A program made the position numbers and the translations under genes. Positions 38,916 through 47,028 of a stretch of 51,449 nt of DNA are shown here, piece after piece. The notes beneath the pieces were generated by a model. The model saw only the letters and a program-made list of their open reading frames with translations. It did not search any database and was not told the origin of the DNA. Numbering within the stretch: position 1 is the stretch's first letter; the number at the start of each line of letters is the position of its first letter. Source of the DNA: Candidatus Dormiibacterota bacterium (GTDB lineage: Bacteria > Chloroflexota > Dormibacteria > Dormibacterales > Dormibacteraceae); contig CATPBK010000077.1 in the NCBI GenBank assembly GCA_955652705.1, positions 1 to 51,449 of the forward strand, written 5' to 3'.

Positions 38916-40897
38916 TTGGAATTACCGCCGCGGTACTCCCCCGGCTCGCCCGGGGATGAGGTCAAAGAACCGGCAGGTTCTGAGACGCTGCCAACCAAAC
39001 TCCGGACTGCCACCCTGTCGCGCTCGGTCGCCTCTGCCATGACCTGCAGCTCCTGGATCAGGCCACGGAGGTCGGCTTGATGCTTCAGAAGCTCGTCCTC
39101 CAGACCATAGATACGCCCGTCGAGTTCTGCCCTCTGCCGCTCAGCCCCTTCCGCCCTGCGGATGAGGGCGGCGATTTCCAGGTCTTTGGCGGCCAGCTGG
39201 CTTTCGTAGACCTTGGCCGTTTCCGCTGCCACGGCTCTCAAGTCGGCGATGCAGTCGGCCCGAGCGCGTTCGAGTGCCTCGAGGCTGGCGACGTATTTCA
39301 ACCCGATGCGTTCGATGACCACTTCCACCGCACCAGAGCCATTGGCGCCGGCCGTGGCGGTGGCGGTGGTCGGAGTGATGGCGGTGGCGCTGGCGTTCAC
39401 GAATACCGGTTCGCCAGGTAGCGCAACTGCCGGCTCTCTGACGGGCTCGCGCGCAGGCTGGGCGGCGGTTAGCTTGGCTTCGCGCAAGAACAGTGAACCA
39501 ACCAGTGCCACGCAGACGAGGACTCCCGCTGTCAGGTAGACGTCGTGGAGCGCATTGGCGAGTGCCGTGAGGTGCGCAGGAAGAGCCAGCAGACTGAGCT
39601 CGGATTGGAGGTCACCCGACCAGCGCTGAGTGAGAATCGTACCCAGTATCGCCACCGCGAAGGTGCCCCCGACCGCGCGGAAGAATTGGACCTGACCTGA
39701 GGCTACTCCGACAATCTGGCGCGGCAGGCTGTTCTGAACCGTAAGCATGGTCAAGGGATATGTCGTGCCAAGTCCGAGCCCGATCATCAGCACGTCACCG
39801 ATGGCAGTCAGACGGTCAGTGTCCACTGTCACTGCGGACAGGTTCCAAAGGCCCATGATCATGAATGCGATGCCGAGGACCCCAAGCCATCGATATCGAA
39901 CGATGTGCTGCATCGCGAACCCGGTGGCGACCGCAGCTGAGATCTGACCGAGACTCATCGGAATTGTCAGCGCACCGGAGAAGGTGGGCGAGAGACCCAG
40001 GACTCCCTGGAAGAGTAGGGGGCCGTAGATGATAGTCGCGAACATTCCGAAAGCCGTGAACATGACGATCAGAACCGGGATCGTGAAGCTGCGAATCTTG
40101 AATAACCAGAGCGGAACGATCGGCGTTTTAGTCCGGCTTTCGATGAAGAGGAAGGCCCCCAGCATCACGGCTGTCAGCACAAGCAGGCTGTCGACCAGCG
40201 GCGAGGCCCAGCCCTGCGAGCGCGCCATCGACAAAGCCACCATCAGCGGGGCCATGAAACCAATCAGAGCCGCTGCACCCCGAAAGTCGATGTCGCGCCA
40301 GGATGCCTTGGTGCGCGAATAAGGCATGGCGATTGCTACGAAGAGGACCGCGACTATCGCCACCGGAACGTTCACGTAGAAGACCCATCGCCAGCTCACG
40401 TAGTCCGTCAGCAGGCCGCCAGTGGGTGGGCCAAGGATCGAGGCCACGCTGAAGACGCTCCCGAGCAGGCCCTGGATCTTGCCTCGCTGCTGCGGTGGGT
40501 AGAGGTCGGCAACCACACTGAAAACCGTGCCGAAGATGAACCCGGCGAAGAGTCCCTGGAAAGCTCTGAAGACGATGAGCTGGGTCATCGTGCCGGCCAA
40601 GCCGCAAAGCGCCGATCCGCCCAGAAATCCAATCATGGCGACCAGAAGCACTGGCTTGCGGCCAAAAAGGTCACCGAGCTTGCCTGCGATTGGCGTCATG
40701 CTCGTGGAGCAGACCAGGTAGGCGGTGATGACCCAGGGGTAGAGCTCGACACCGTGCAGTTCGGAAACAATTCGAGGCAAAGCGGTTCCCACGACCGTCT
40801 GATCTAGCGCCGCCAGCAGCAGCGCCAGCATGGTTCCCCCGGTAGCCAGGATGAGCCGCCGGCGCGGTATCTCAGTCGACGTGCTCATCCAGGCCAT
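38912..40897 (-). CDS. DHA2-type MFS transporter with C-terminal coiled coil
   Basis: A protein of about 661 residues. The first ~490 residues form a 14-helix drug:H+ antiporter of EmrB/QacA type: LDQTVVGTALPRI in helix 1 (motif D1), GKLGDLFGRKPVLL (motif A) and GPPTGGLLTDYVSWRWVFYVNVP (motif C and neighbours). After a Pro/Ala/Thr linker comes about 120 residues of predicted coiled coil (YVASLEALERARADCIADL, then ESQLAAKDLEIAALIRRAEG and later heptads), unusual for this family. ATG 40897 is chosen; GTG 40906 and ATG 40888 are alternatives. It is coupled to the permease by ATGA. Confidence 0.88.
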   Translation of the reverse strand: MAWMSTSTEIPRRRLILATGGTMLALLLAALDQTVVGTALPRIVSELHGVELYPWVITAYLVCSTSMTPIAGKLGDLFGRKPVLLVAMIGFLGGSALCGLAGTMTQLIVFRAFQGLFAGFIFGTVFSVVADLYPPQQRGKIQGLLGSVFSVASILGPPTGGLLTDYVSWRWVFYVNVPVAIVAVLFVAIAMPYSRTKASWRDIDFRGAAALIGFMAPLMVALSMARSQGWASPLVDSLLVLTAVMLGAFLFIESRTKTPIVPLWLFKIRSFTIPVLIVMFTAFGMFATIIYGPLLFQGVLGLSPTFSGALTIPMSLGQISAAVATGFAMQHIVRYRWLGVLGIAFMIMGLWNLSAVTVDTDRLTAIGDVLMIGLGLGTTYPLTMLTVQNSLPRQIVGVASGQVQFFRAVGGTFAVAILGTILTQRWSGDLQSELSLLALPAHLTALANALHDVYLTAGVLVCVALVGSLFLREAKLTAAQPAREPVREPAVALPGEPVFVNASATAITPTTATATAGANGSGAVEVVIERIGLKYVASLEALERARADCIADLRAVAAETAKVYESQLAAKDLEIAALIRRAEGAERQRAELDGRIYGLEDELLKHQADLRGLIQELQVMAEATERDRVAVRSLVGSVSEPAGSLTSSPGEPGEYRGGNSK

Positions 40898-40912
40898 TTC
40901 TTTCACCCGACG

Positions 40913-41647
40913 TCAGCCGCCAGAGGCCGCATTCTTGGAATCGCAGGCCTGGCTGGGAAGTACGATGACGCGGCCTTCAGGCGTAACCAGCTGGCATGTG
41001 GATGTGGAGACGGGAGGCGCGACAACCGTAGGAACGTGAGCGCAGGCCGCGATTGGCAGCTGGATCAAGTTGCCCTCTGATGTGGTCACCTGGCATTTCG
41101 TGTCCGAGCTCAGTGACGGACCGTGTGCGCAGGCACCATCGGGCAGCTGAATGACGCCCGACGGTGTAGTCAGTTGACAGGAGGCGGTGCTACCTGGCGC
41201 CGTGGTCGTGGACGGTGTTGTAGTCGAGGCCGGAGCGGCGCCTGCTGTAGGAACGTTCGCGCAGGCGGCGGTCGGCAGCTGGATCACGTTGCCCTCCGAT
41301 GTGGTCACCTGGCAGGTGGTGCCGTCCGGACCAAGCGCCGGAGTGTCCGCGCAGGCCCCGTCGGGCAGCTGAAGGACGCCCGCTGGTGTAGTCAATTGAC
41401 AGGAGGCGGTGCCCGTTGGCGCCGTGGTCGTGGACGGCTCGTGCGTACAGGCCGGGCTTGGCAGCTGAATCGTCTGCCCTTCCGAAGTGACGAGCTGGCA
41501 CGAGTCACCCGAGACCGTCGGCGGAGCGGCGGCCTGATCGGCACGCGGTGCGGAGCCAGGCAGCTGCCGCGTGGCTAGCCCATAAACTACGCCCACCGCT
41601 ACGGCCAGAACAGCCAACGCCGTGACCGCGATTGGAAGTCGTCTCAT
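40913..41647 (-). CDS. membrane-anchored CQ...LP...AC repeat protein
   Basis: A 244-residue protein. An N-terminal helix (about 5-25) anchors it and the rest should lie outside. It contains six copies of a short unit of the form CQ-[LV]-x-T-x-x-G-x-x-(I)-QLP-x-x-AC, for example CQLTTPAGVLQLPDGAC and CQVTTSEGNVIQLPTAAC, joined by Pro/Thr/Ser/Ala linkers. Each unit starts and ends with cysteine, giving twelve cysteines in the outer part. Units of two types alternate (SEG and P-x-G). I do not recognise the family. It lies between the PadR regulator (ATGA overlap) and the MFS transporter. Confidence 0.75.
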   Translation of the reverse strand: MRRLPIAVTALAVLAVAVGVVYGLATRQLPGSAPRADQAAAPPTVSGDSCQLVTSEGQTIQLPSPACTHEPSTTTAPTGTASCQLTTPAGVLQLPDGACADTPALGPDGTTCQVTTSEGNVIQLPTAACANVPTAGAAPASTTTPSTTTAPGSTASCQLTTPSGVIQLPDGACAHGPSLSSDTKCQVTTSEGNLIQLPIAACAHVPTVVAPPVSTSTCQLVTPEGRVIVLPSQACDSKNAASGG

Positions 41648-42261
41648 CGCTCCTCCCGTTCCCACTGCCGCCCAGCCTTTAACGAGTGACCATCGGCGGC
41701 TGTCGACCCGGCCGCCAGACCTTTGCCATCGAGGTATGCGATGGCCCGATCGAGCCATTTGATCTCCGCCGCGAGGTGCTCGGCCCAGCGTTCGACGCGA
41801 AGTCGTGCGAAGAAGGTGTCGCCGGCCTCTGGCAGAACCTCGGTCAGGAGCTGATGAGCATCCTCTTGGGCACCGAGGATCATGTCCCGCCGGCGGTGCA
41901 GCTCTTCGCTGACGACTGCAGGTGGTGCGGCATCTCCGAAGGTCAAGGCCGCGTTCAAAGAGTCGGAGTACTCGGAGGTGGCGCGAAGGTGATCGAGGAG
42001 CAGCTTCTGCAGACGGGATTCGCCCTTTGGCGTGATCGAATACGCCTGCCGCTCGGGCCAATTACCTTCGCGCTCCGCCCTGGCGGCTATACAGCCCTGG
42101 TCCTCGAGCCTGGCGAGAGCCTTGTACAGGCCGCTGGGCGCCAGACGTATGTAGTCGCTCATGTTCTGGAGCCGCACCGTGCGCAGCAGCTCGTAGCCGT
42201 GGGCAGGTTTTCGCTTGAGCAGTCCCAGGATCACGAGTTCCATGCTCGAAGGTACTTCCAT
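41644..42261 (-). CDS. PadR-family transcriptional regulator
   Basis: A 205-residue regulator. The PadR winged helix is clear: ELVILGLLKRKPAHGYELLRTV, LAPSGLYKALARLEDQGCIAAR, and RQAYSITPKGESRLQKLL (about 7-95). A C-terminal helical domain with long helices follows, as in PadR-s2 members. PadR proteins repress transporter or phenolic-stress genes and respond to small molecules. ATG 42261 is chosen; an inverted repeat starts at the very next base upstream. It heads the operon with the cysteine-repeat protein, MFS transporter, NCS1 permease and DUF4097 protein. Confidence 0.9.
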   Translation of the reverse strand: MEVPSSMELVILGLLKRKPAHGYELLRTVRLQNMSDYIRLAPSGLYKALARLEDQGCIAARAEREGNWPERQAYSITPKGESRLQKLLLDHLRATSEYSDSLNAALTFGDAAPPAVVSEELHRRRDMILGAQEDAHQLLTEVLPEAGDTFFARLRVERWAEHLAAEIKWLDRAIAYLDGKGLAAGSTAADGHSLKAGRQWEREER

Positions 42262-42290
42262 GGAGACTACTCTAGCACAAACTAGTCTCC
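42262..42290 (-). promoter_or_regulatory. inverted repeat abutting the PadR start codon (probable operator)
   Basis: GGAGACTA (42262-42269) and TAGTCTCC (42283-42290) are exact complements separated by 13 bases. The element touches the start codon, and its AT-rich spacer contrasts with surrounding DNA. On the minus strand the repeat also supplies GGAGA before the ATG. PadR regulators commonly bind inverted repeats in their own promoter, so autoregulation is likely. Confidence 0.6.
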
Positions 42291-42492
42291 AGGGGAATAC
42301 CTTCCCCATGGTGCGCGGCGCGGCGAGCCAGCTTGGCTGCCGGTGGTAGCGCGTGTCGAGGCCTCTGTCGCCCCTTCCCGGTGGCAACCCGCGACCAAGC
42401 ACGCCTGACCTCCTCCTCACACAGGGTCTTCCTTCGGACGATGAGCGGGAGCCAGGACCCACCTGAGCACGGCGCCCATCCCGTCGAGTGAA

Positions 42493-43476
42493 CTAATGGA
42501 CCTGCGGCAGAAGGACGTCGATCGTCTGAATGATCGACCGGCGTTGGTTCCGCAGCACCACCCTCACGCAGGCCGCGTTGCCGAGGCAGCTGTTTCTGCT
42601 TGCAAGCGGACCGCGAGTGTCGGCGACGTTGAGAGCTACGGAATTGTTGCAGCCGTTACCGCCGCAGCCAGCGTTGACGTTGGCGCCCCCGACATTGGAC
42701 TCGACAGAATTGTTGCAGCCGTTGCCGCCGCAGCCGGCGTTCACTGTAAGCGGTGCGGTGCCGTTCAAAAGCATTGCGAGGATGACGTTAGAGCAGCCGT
42801 TACCGCCGCAACCGCCGTTGATGGCGAGAGGCGCGCTGCCGTTGGTGACATTGAGGACGGTGAGGTTCACGCAACCGTTGCCGCCGCAGCCGCTGTTGAC
42901 CGTCACAGCATCGTTGGCATTGTTGACGAAGGTGACCGTCAGGTTGAGACACCCATTGCCGCCGCAGCCGGTGCTGACCGTCGCCGGGGCGTTTGCATTC
43001 CAGATACTGGTGAAAACGAGGTTGGCGCAGTCGTTCCCGCCGCAGCCCCCGTCGACGGCGAGCTGCGCGTTGGCGTTCCAAATGGCCGTCCCTATGAAGT
43101 TGGCGCAGTTGTCGCCACCGCAACCGGCGTTGATGGTCTGAGGACCATTTGCGGTCCAGACGATCCTGATCATGACGTCGGTGCAGCTGTTGCCGCCGCA
43201 GCCGCCACTGATCGTCAGCGGTCCGGCGTGCTTGACCTTTGTCGACACCTCGTTCACACAGACGTTGTGGTCGCAACCGCGGTTGAGCATCCCGGGATGG
43301 CTGCCTTGTGCGTGAGCCGGGGGAGCGCCGATAGTCAGCGAGATTAATACCACGGTACCGATTGCAAGCGTGAGACAGGCGAGCCTGAGCAGACGCCCTG
43401 GACTGCTGTAGGCGGCCGTTCTCAATGACGGATGCTCAATCTCCCTCACCCCGGTTGTAAAGGCTTGATAGCTCAC
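42493..43476 (-). CDS. secreted GCGGNxC tandem-repeat protein (cysteine-ladder solenoid)
   Basis: A 327-residue protein with a signal peptide (hydrophobic core about 30-50, cleavage after AHA near 56). The mature part has about nine tandem units of ~26 residues, each beginning GCGGN-[GSD]-C-x-N (also GCGGDNC) and continuing with alternating hydrophobic/Asn residues. Three cysteine-bearing variants cap the ends (GCDHNVC, NSCLGNAAC). Such a repeat could form a beta-solenoid with a ladder of disulfides. The start GTG 43476 overlaps the stop of the upstream ABC permease as GTGA, so it is translated with the importer. I know no named family. A 27-residue segment precedes the signal core, so the true start could be later, but no better codon is evident. 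Confidence 0.8.
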   Translation of the reverse strand: MSYQAFTTGVREIEHPSLRTAAYSSPGRLLRLACLTLAIGTVVLISLTIGAPPAHAQGSHPGMLNRGCDHNVCVNEVSTKVKHAGPLTISGGCGGNSCTDVMIRIVWTANGPQTINAGCGGDNCANFIGTAIWNANAQLAVDGGCGGNDCANLVFTSIWNANAPATVSTGCGGNGCLNLTVTFVNNANDAVTVNSGCGGNGCVNLTVLNVTNGSAPLAINGGCGGNGCSNVILAMLLNGTAPLTVNAGCGGNGCNNSVESNVGGANVNAGCGGNGCNNSVALNVADTRGPLASRNSCLGNAACVRVVLRNQRRSIIQTIDVLLPQVH

Positions 43477-44390
43477 CTGGCCGTCCCTTCAAAGACTGCT
43501 TTCAAGCCCATCGGCACCGTGAAAGCCTTGGGCCGGCCCCAGATGAGGACCACGATAAGCGTCAGCAGGTACGGCAACATGTCGAGCAAGAACGGCGAGG
43601 TTTGAGCCCCGCGAACCTGGAGTGCCAGGCCCAACGCAACCGAGCCACCGAAGAGCAGCGCGCCCACGATCGTCCGGAGCGGATGCCAGAGCGCAAAGAT
43701 CACGATCACCACGGCCAGGAATCCGCGCCCTGCTGTCATCCCGTCCTGCCACGTCCTTGTGAACGAGAGCGCCAGCTGAGCCCCTCCGACAGCGCCGAAC
43801 ATGCCGGCGATGGCCAGGGCCTGGTACTGGATGGCCGAAGGGTTCAGGCCCGCCGCAACGGCTGCGGTGCGATCCTCTCCCACCGCGCGTAGCCGGAGGC
43901 CCCACCGCGTACGAAATAGCGCCAGGAAGACAACCAACGCGAGCGGGACCATCAGATAAACGAGGATGTCCTGGCGCAGGATCTGAGCGAGAGGACCGAG
44001 GATCGCCACACCAGGAAGCTCGATCTCCGGCAGGCCGTTGATGTGCGACCCGACAAAGCGGCTGCCAAGCAGCGTGCTCAAGCCGGCGCCCAAAATCCAC
44101 ATCGCCACGCCGGTGGCCAGCTGGTTGGTGCGGCGCTGGATGACCAGGGCGGCGAACACCAGGTTGAAACAGCCTCCGGCCAGGGCCGCCACGACGATTC
44201 CGGCCACAACGTTGCCTGTGATGGCGGTGACGACGAAACCCACCGACGCCCCGACCAGCATCTGGCCTTCGACGCCGAGGTTGACTACGCCCGCTCTCTC
44301 GCCAATCACCTCTCCTAGAGAGGCGTAAAGGACTGAAGCCCCGGACGCGATTGCTCCGGCCAGGATTCCGATAATCACCGCTGTCGTCAT
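43473..44390 (-). CDS. BMP-type ABC importer permease 2
   Basis: A 305-residue permease of the BPD_transp_2 class, like YufQ/NupQ and the ribose permease: YASLGEVIGERAGVVNLGVEGQML near the start and GLRLRAVGEDRTAAVAAGLNP in the cytoplasmic EAA-like loop (about 165-190). About eight to ten membrane segments. It pairs with the permease at 44387 (ATGA overlap) to form the translocation pore of a nucleoside, purine or ureide importer. Confidence 0.92.
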   Translation of the reverse strand: MTTAVIIGILAGAIASGASVLYASLGEVIGERAGVVNLGVEGQMLVGASVGFVVTAITGNVVAGIVVAALAGGCFNLVFAALVIQRRTNQLATGVAMWILGAGLSTLLGSRFVGSHINGLPEIELPGVAILGPLAQILRQDILVYLMVPLALVVFLALFRTRWGLRLRAVGEDRTAAVAAGLNPSAIQYQALAIAGMFGAVGGAQLALSFTRTWQDGMTAGRGFLAVVIVIFALWHPLRTIVGALLFGGSVALGLALQVRGAQTSPFLLDMLPYLLTLIVVLIWGRPKAFTVPMGLKAVFEGTAR

Positions 44391-45454
44391 CGTGCAACCC
44401 TCACAGTTCGGCCGGCCAGTACCACGAGCAGGATCAAGGCCATCAGCACATTGACTGCCGCATAAGGCAGCCCCTGGGAGATCTGCAAGATGTCCCCACC
44501 GGTGATCAGCACCGCCATCAGAAAAGCCACCGCTATGATTGCCCAGGGCCGATGACCGGCGAGCCAGCTGACCAGGAATCCGACGAACCCGTAGCCGGAT
44601 GAGAGCCCGGGGCTGAGGCGGTGGTAGACTGCCGAGGCTTCGGCCATACCGGCCAACCCGGCCAGTCCGCCGGCTACCGCGAGTACCAGGACGATATACC
44701 AGCCAATCGGTATGCCGTTTCGGCGAGCAGCTTCAGGATTGCCGCCGATAGCCCTGATCTCCAGTCCCCAGCGCGTTCGCTTGAGCACGAAGTAGAAGAT
44801 CGTCACGGCCACCACAGCGATGGCGATCCCCAGGTGAATCCGGGTGCCGAAGAAGGTGGGCAGCCAGCCGGCTGCGACGAATTGGGCGCTTTGCGGGTAG
44901 TTGGCGCTCGCCGGGTCGCGCCATGGTCCGAAGACGATGACTTCGATGGCGAGAATTGCAACGTAGTTCAGGACCAACGTGGAGAAGACCTCGAGCAGCC
45001 AGCCCTTCGCGCGCAAAAAGGCCGGAATTGCGGCCCACAAAGCACCGCCGGCGAATCCCAGCAAGCCCATGAAAGGCAGCAGCAGCCAGGCCGGCAGGTG
45101 CGTGAACGTAAGCGCACCCCAGGAGGCGAAAAGCCCGCCCATGTAGAGCTGTCCTTCGCCGCCCACGTTCACAAGACCAAGGCGCGCCGGGAGAGCCACG
45201 GCGACGGCCATGATCACCAGCGGGATCATCTTTGTGATCACCTCTGACATGCCATAGCTGCTCGCCAGGGTGTTGTTGAAGATGTCGCTGTACGCCTGGA
45301 CGGGGTCTCGCCCATAGGCCAGGAGAATGACCGAGAAGATGCCAAACGCGAGCGCGATCCACGCCGCCCACTTGAGCGGCGCGGCCAGGTTCTGCAACCG
45401 TTCGCGTCTGAAAGCGTCGGCAAGCGGATTCCGTACGACGTGCACGTCTGCCAT
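44387..45454 (-). CDS. BMP-type ABC importer permease 1
   Basis: A 355-residue permease like YufP/NupP, longer than its partner. ALPARLGLVNVGGEGQLYMGG (about 85-105) matches the paralogous motif in the other permease, and GLEIRAIGGNPEAARRNGIP (about 228-247) is the ATPase-contacting loop. About nine membrane segments. It starts two bases after the ATPase stop codon. Confidence 0.92.
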   Translation of the reverse strand: MADVHVVRNPLADAFRRERLQNLAAPLKWAAWIALAFGIFSVILLAYGRDPVQAYSDIFNNTLASSYGMSEVITKMIPLVIMAVAVALPARLGLVNVGGEGQLYMGGLFASWGALTFTHLPAWLLLPFMGLLGFAGGALWAAIPAFLRAKGWLLEVFSTLVLNYVAILAIEVIVFGPWRDPASANYPQSAQFVAAGWLPTFFGTRIHLGIAIAVVAVTIFYFVLKRTRWGLEIRAIGGNPEAARRNGIPIGWYIVLVLAVAGGLAGLAGMAEASAVYHRLSPGLSSGYGFVGFLVSWLAGHRPWAIIAVAFLMAVLITGGDILQISQGLPYAAVNVLMALILLVVLAGRTVRVAR

Positions 45455-45456
45455 GG

Positions 45457-47019
45457 TCAGTCTGTAGCCCCCGTCATGACCCGTCCGACTTCATAGGCGG
45501 TTGTGTTTTCTGGCTTGAACGTGCCCGCAATCTTGCCCCCACGGAGCACGAGGAGACGATCGCTGAGAGCGAAAAGCTCGGCGAGATCCTGGGAGACGAG
45601 AAGCACCCCTTGGCCGGCGTCGCGCGCCGCCATGAGCAGGTCTCGAGTCTGCGCGGCGGTAGCAACATCCAAGCCACGACAGGGATCGAAAGCGATCACC
45701 AGCTTCGGATTTGAAGCCAGTTCCCGCGCGATGATGAAACGTTGGAGGTTCCCGCCGGATAGGTTTTGAGCGGCCGTGGTAGGCGGCGGGATCTTCAGCC
45801 CGAGCCGGTCGAGGGTATCGCTCAGGTGCGATCTCACGGCGGGCCAATCCATGGAGAAGCCGCCTTGCCGGCTGTACGCCGCCGTGCCCGCGAGCGCCAT
45901 GTTTTCCTGCAACGACATCGCCGGCACGACCGCCATCCAGATCGGGTTTTCCGGGATGAATCCCACGCCCGCGGCGCGGGTCCTCGCCACGGACCAGCCA
46001 GTCGCGTTCTCTCCGAGCAGGAACCTCCCGCCGCTCGAGCTTGGCTGGACTCCCAGGATCGCGTCACCGAGCGCGGTCTGCCCGTTGCCGGGCAGCCCGG
46101 CGACACCGACGATCTCGCCTGGACGGACAATCAGGTCGATCCCTTTCAAGCTGGGCGCTTCGTTCGAGCTTCGAGTCTCGATTCCGCGTAGCTCCAGGAA
46201 GGGCGCGACGTCCTCGCTTGGCGCTGGCTTGCGCCGGCGCGGCTGCTCGGGAGGAGCGGTTCCGAACATCATGGAGATGAGGCTGTCCTGGGTCGCCCCC
46301 GCGACCAGCATGGTTCCGCTCACAGTTCCTCGGCGCATCACGGTGATGCGATCTGCGCTCCGGAGGACTTCATCCAACTTATGCGTGATGAAGATCACGG
46401 CGAAGCCGCTCTCCTTGAGGCGGTCAAAGACCTGCAAGAGCCCATCCACCTCGTGAGGCGGTAGCACGCTGGTCGGCTCGTCGAAGACGAGCAGCCGCGC
46501 ACCCGCGAGCAACAGTTTCAGCACCTCGACCTTCTGTTGCTCGCCGATCGACAGCCTCCCAGCCAGCTGGTTGGGGTCGATGCTGAAACCGAACCGGTTC
46601 GACAGCTCTTCGATCTCGCGCGCGATCTTTCGTTTGTCCATGATCAGGGGCAGGTCACGCAGAAAGAGCGCGATGTTCTCGGCCACGCTGAACGCCGGGA
46701 TGAGCGTGAAGTTCTGGAAGACCATGCCGATGTTGAGCCGGCGCGCGTCGTACGGGGTTCGAATCTTGACCGCCTGGCCGTTGAGCAGCACCTCGCCCGA
46801 GTCGGCCCTGTAAAAGCCGTACGCGACTTTCATCAAGGTGCTCTTGCCCGCGCCATTTTCACCCAACACTGCATGGACCTCACCGCCGAAGATGTCGAGG
46901 TCCACGGCGTCGTTGGCGATGAGGCCAGGAAACTTCTTGGTGATGGACCTTAATGCCATCATCGGTTGCAACGGCGGAGACGGCGGCGGTGATTCGACAG
47001 CAGCAACTTCAGTTGTCAT
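45457..47019 (-). CDS. BMP-type ABC importer ATPase (two nucleotide-binding domains)
   Basis: A 520-residue tandem ATPase. The first domain is complete: Walker A GENGAGKST (about 53-61), signature LSIGEQQKVEV and Walker B LLVFDEPTSVL. The second is degenerate, as in this family: GLPGNGQTA replaces the P-loop lysine, the signature is LSGGNLQRF, and Walker B reads LVIAFDPCRGLD (Asp-Pro instead of the usual Asn/Glu-Pro-Thr). This asymmetric pair is standard for sugar and nucleoside importers (RbsA, NupO). An N-terminal Pro-rich tail precedes the core. The start is ATG 47019. Confidence 0.93.
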   Translation of the reverse strand: MTTEVAAVESPPPSPPLQPMMALRSITKKFPGLIANDAVDLDIFGGEVHAVLGENGAGKSTLMKVAYGFYRADSGEVLLNGQAVKIRTPYDARRLNIGMVFQNFTLIPAFSVAENIALFLRDLPLIMDKRKIAREIEELSNRFGFSIDPNQLAGRLSIGEQQKVEVLKLLLAGARLLVFDEPTSVLPPHEVDGLLQVFDRLKESGFAVIFITHKLDEVLRSADRITVMRRGTVSGTMLVAGATQDSLISMMFGTAPPEQPRRRKPAPSEDVAPFLELRGIETRSSNEAPSLKGIDLIVRPGEIVGVAGLPGNGQTALGDAILGVQPSSSGGRFLLGENATGWSVARTRAAGVGFIPENPIWMAVVPAMSLQENMALAGTAAYSRQGGFSMDWPAVRSHLSDTLDRLGLKIPPPTTAAQNLSGGNLQRFIIARELASNPKLVIAFDPCRGLDVATAAQTRDLLMAARDAGQGVLLVSQDLAELFALSDRLLVLRGGKIAGTFKPENTTAYEVGRVMTGATD

Positions 47020-47028
47020 CTGCTCCCC

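Noticed and set aside
42630-43210. Regularly spaced GTTGCCGCCGCA-like blocks looking like a CRISPR array.
   Set aside because: Spacing (about 78 bases, a multiple of three) and sequence correspond to the GCGGN protein repeats; the intervening sequences code related residues, and there are no cas genes.
42496-43347. A long open frame on the plus strand opposite the repeat protein gene.
   Set aside because: It arises because the repeats lack stop codons on both strands; its translation is low-complexity Ala/Val with no fold or signal, while the minus strand has a signal peptide, regular repeats and operon coupling.
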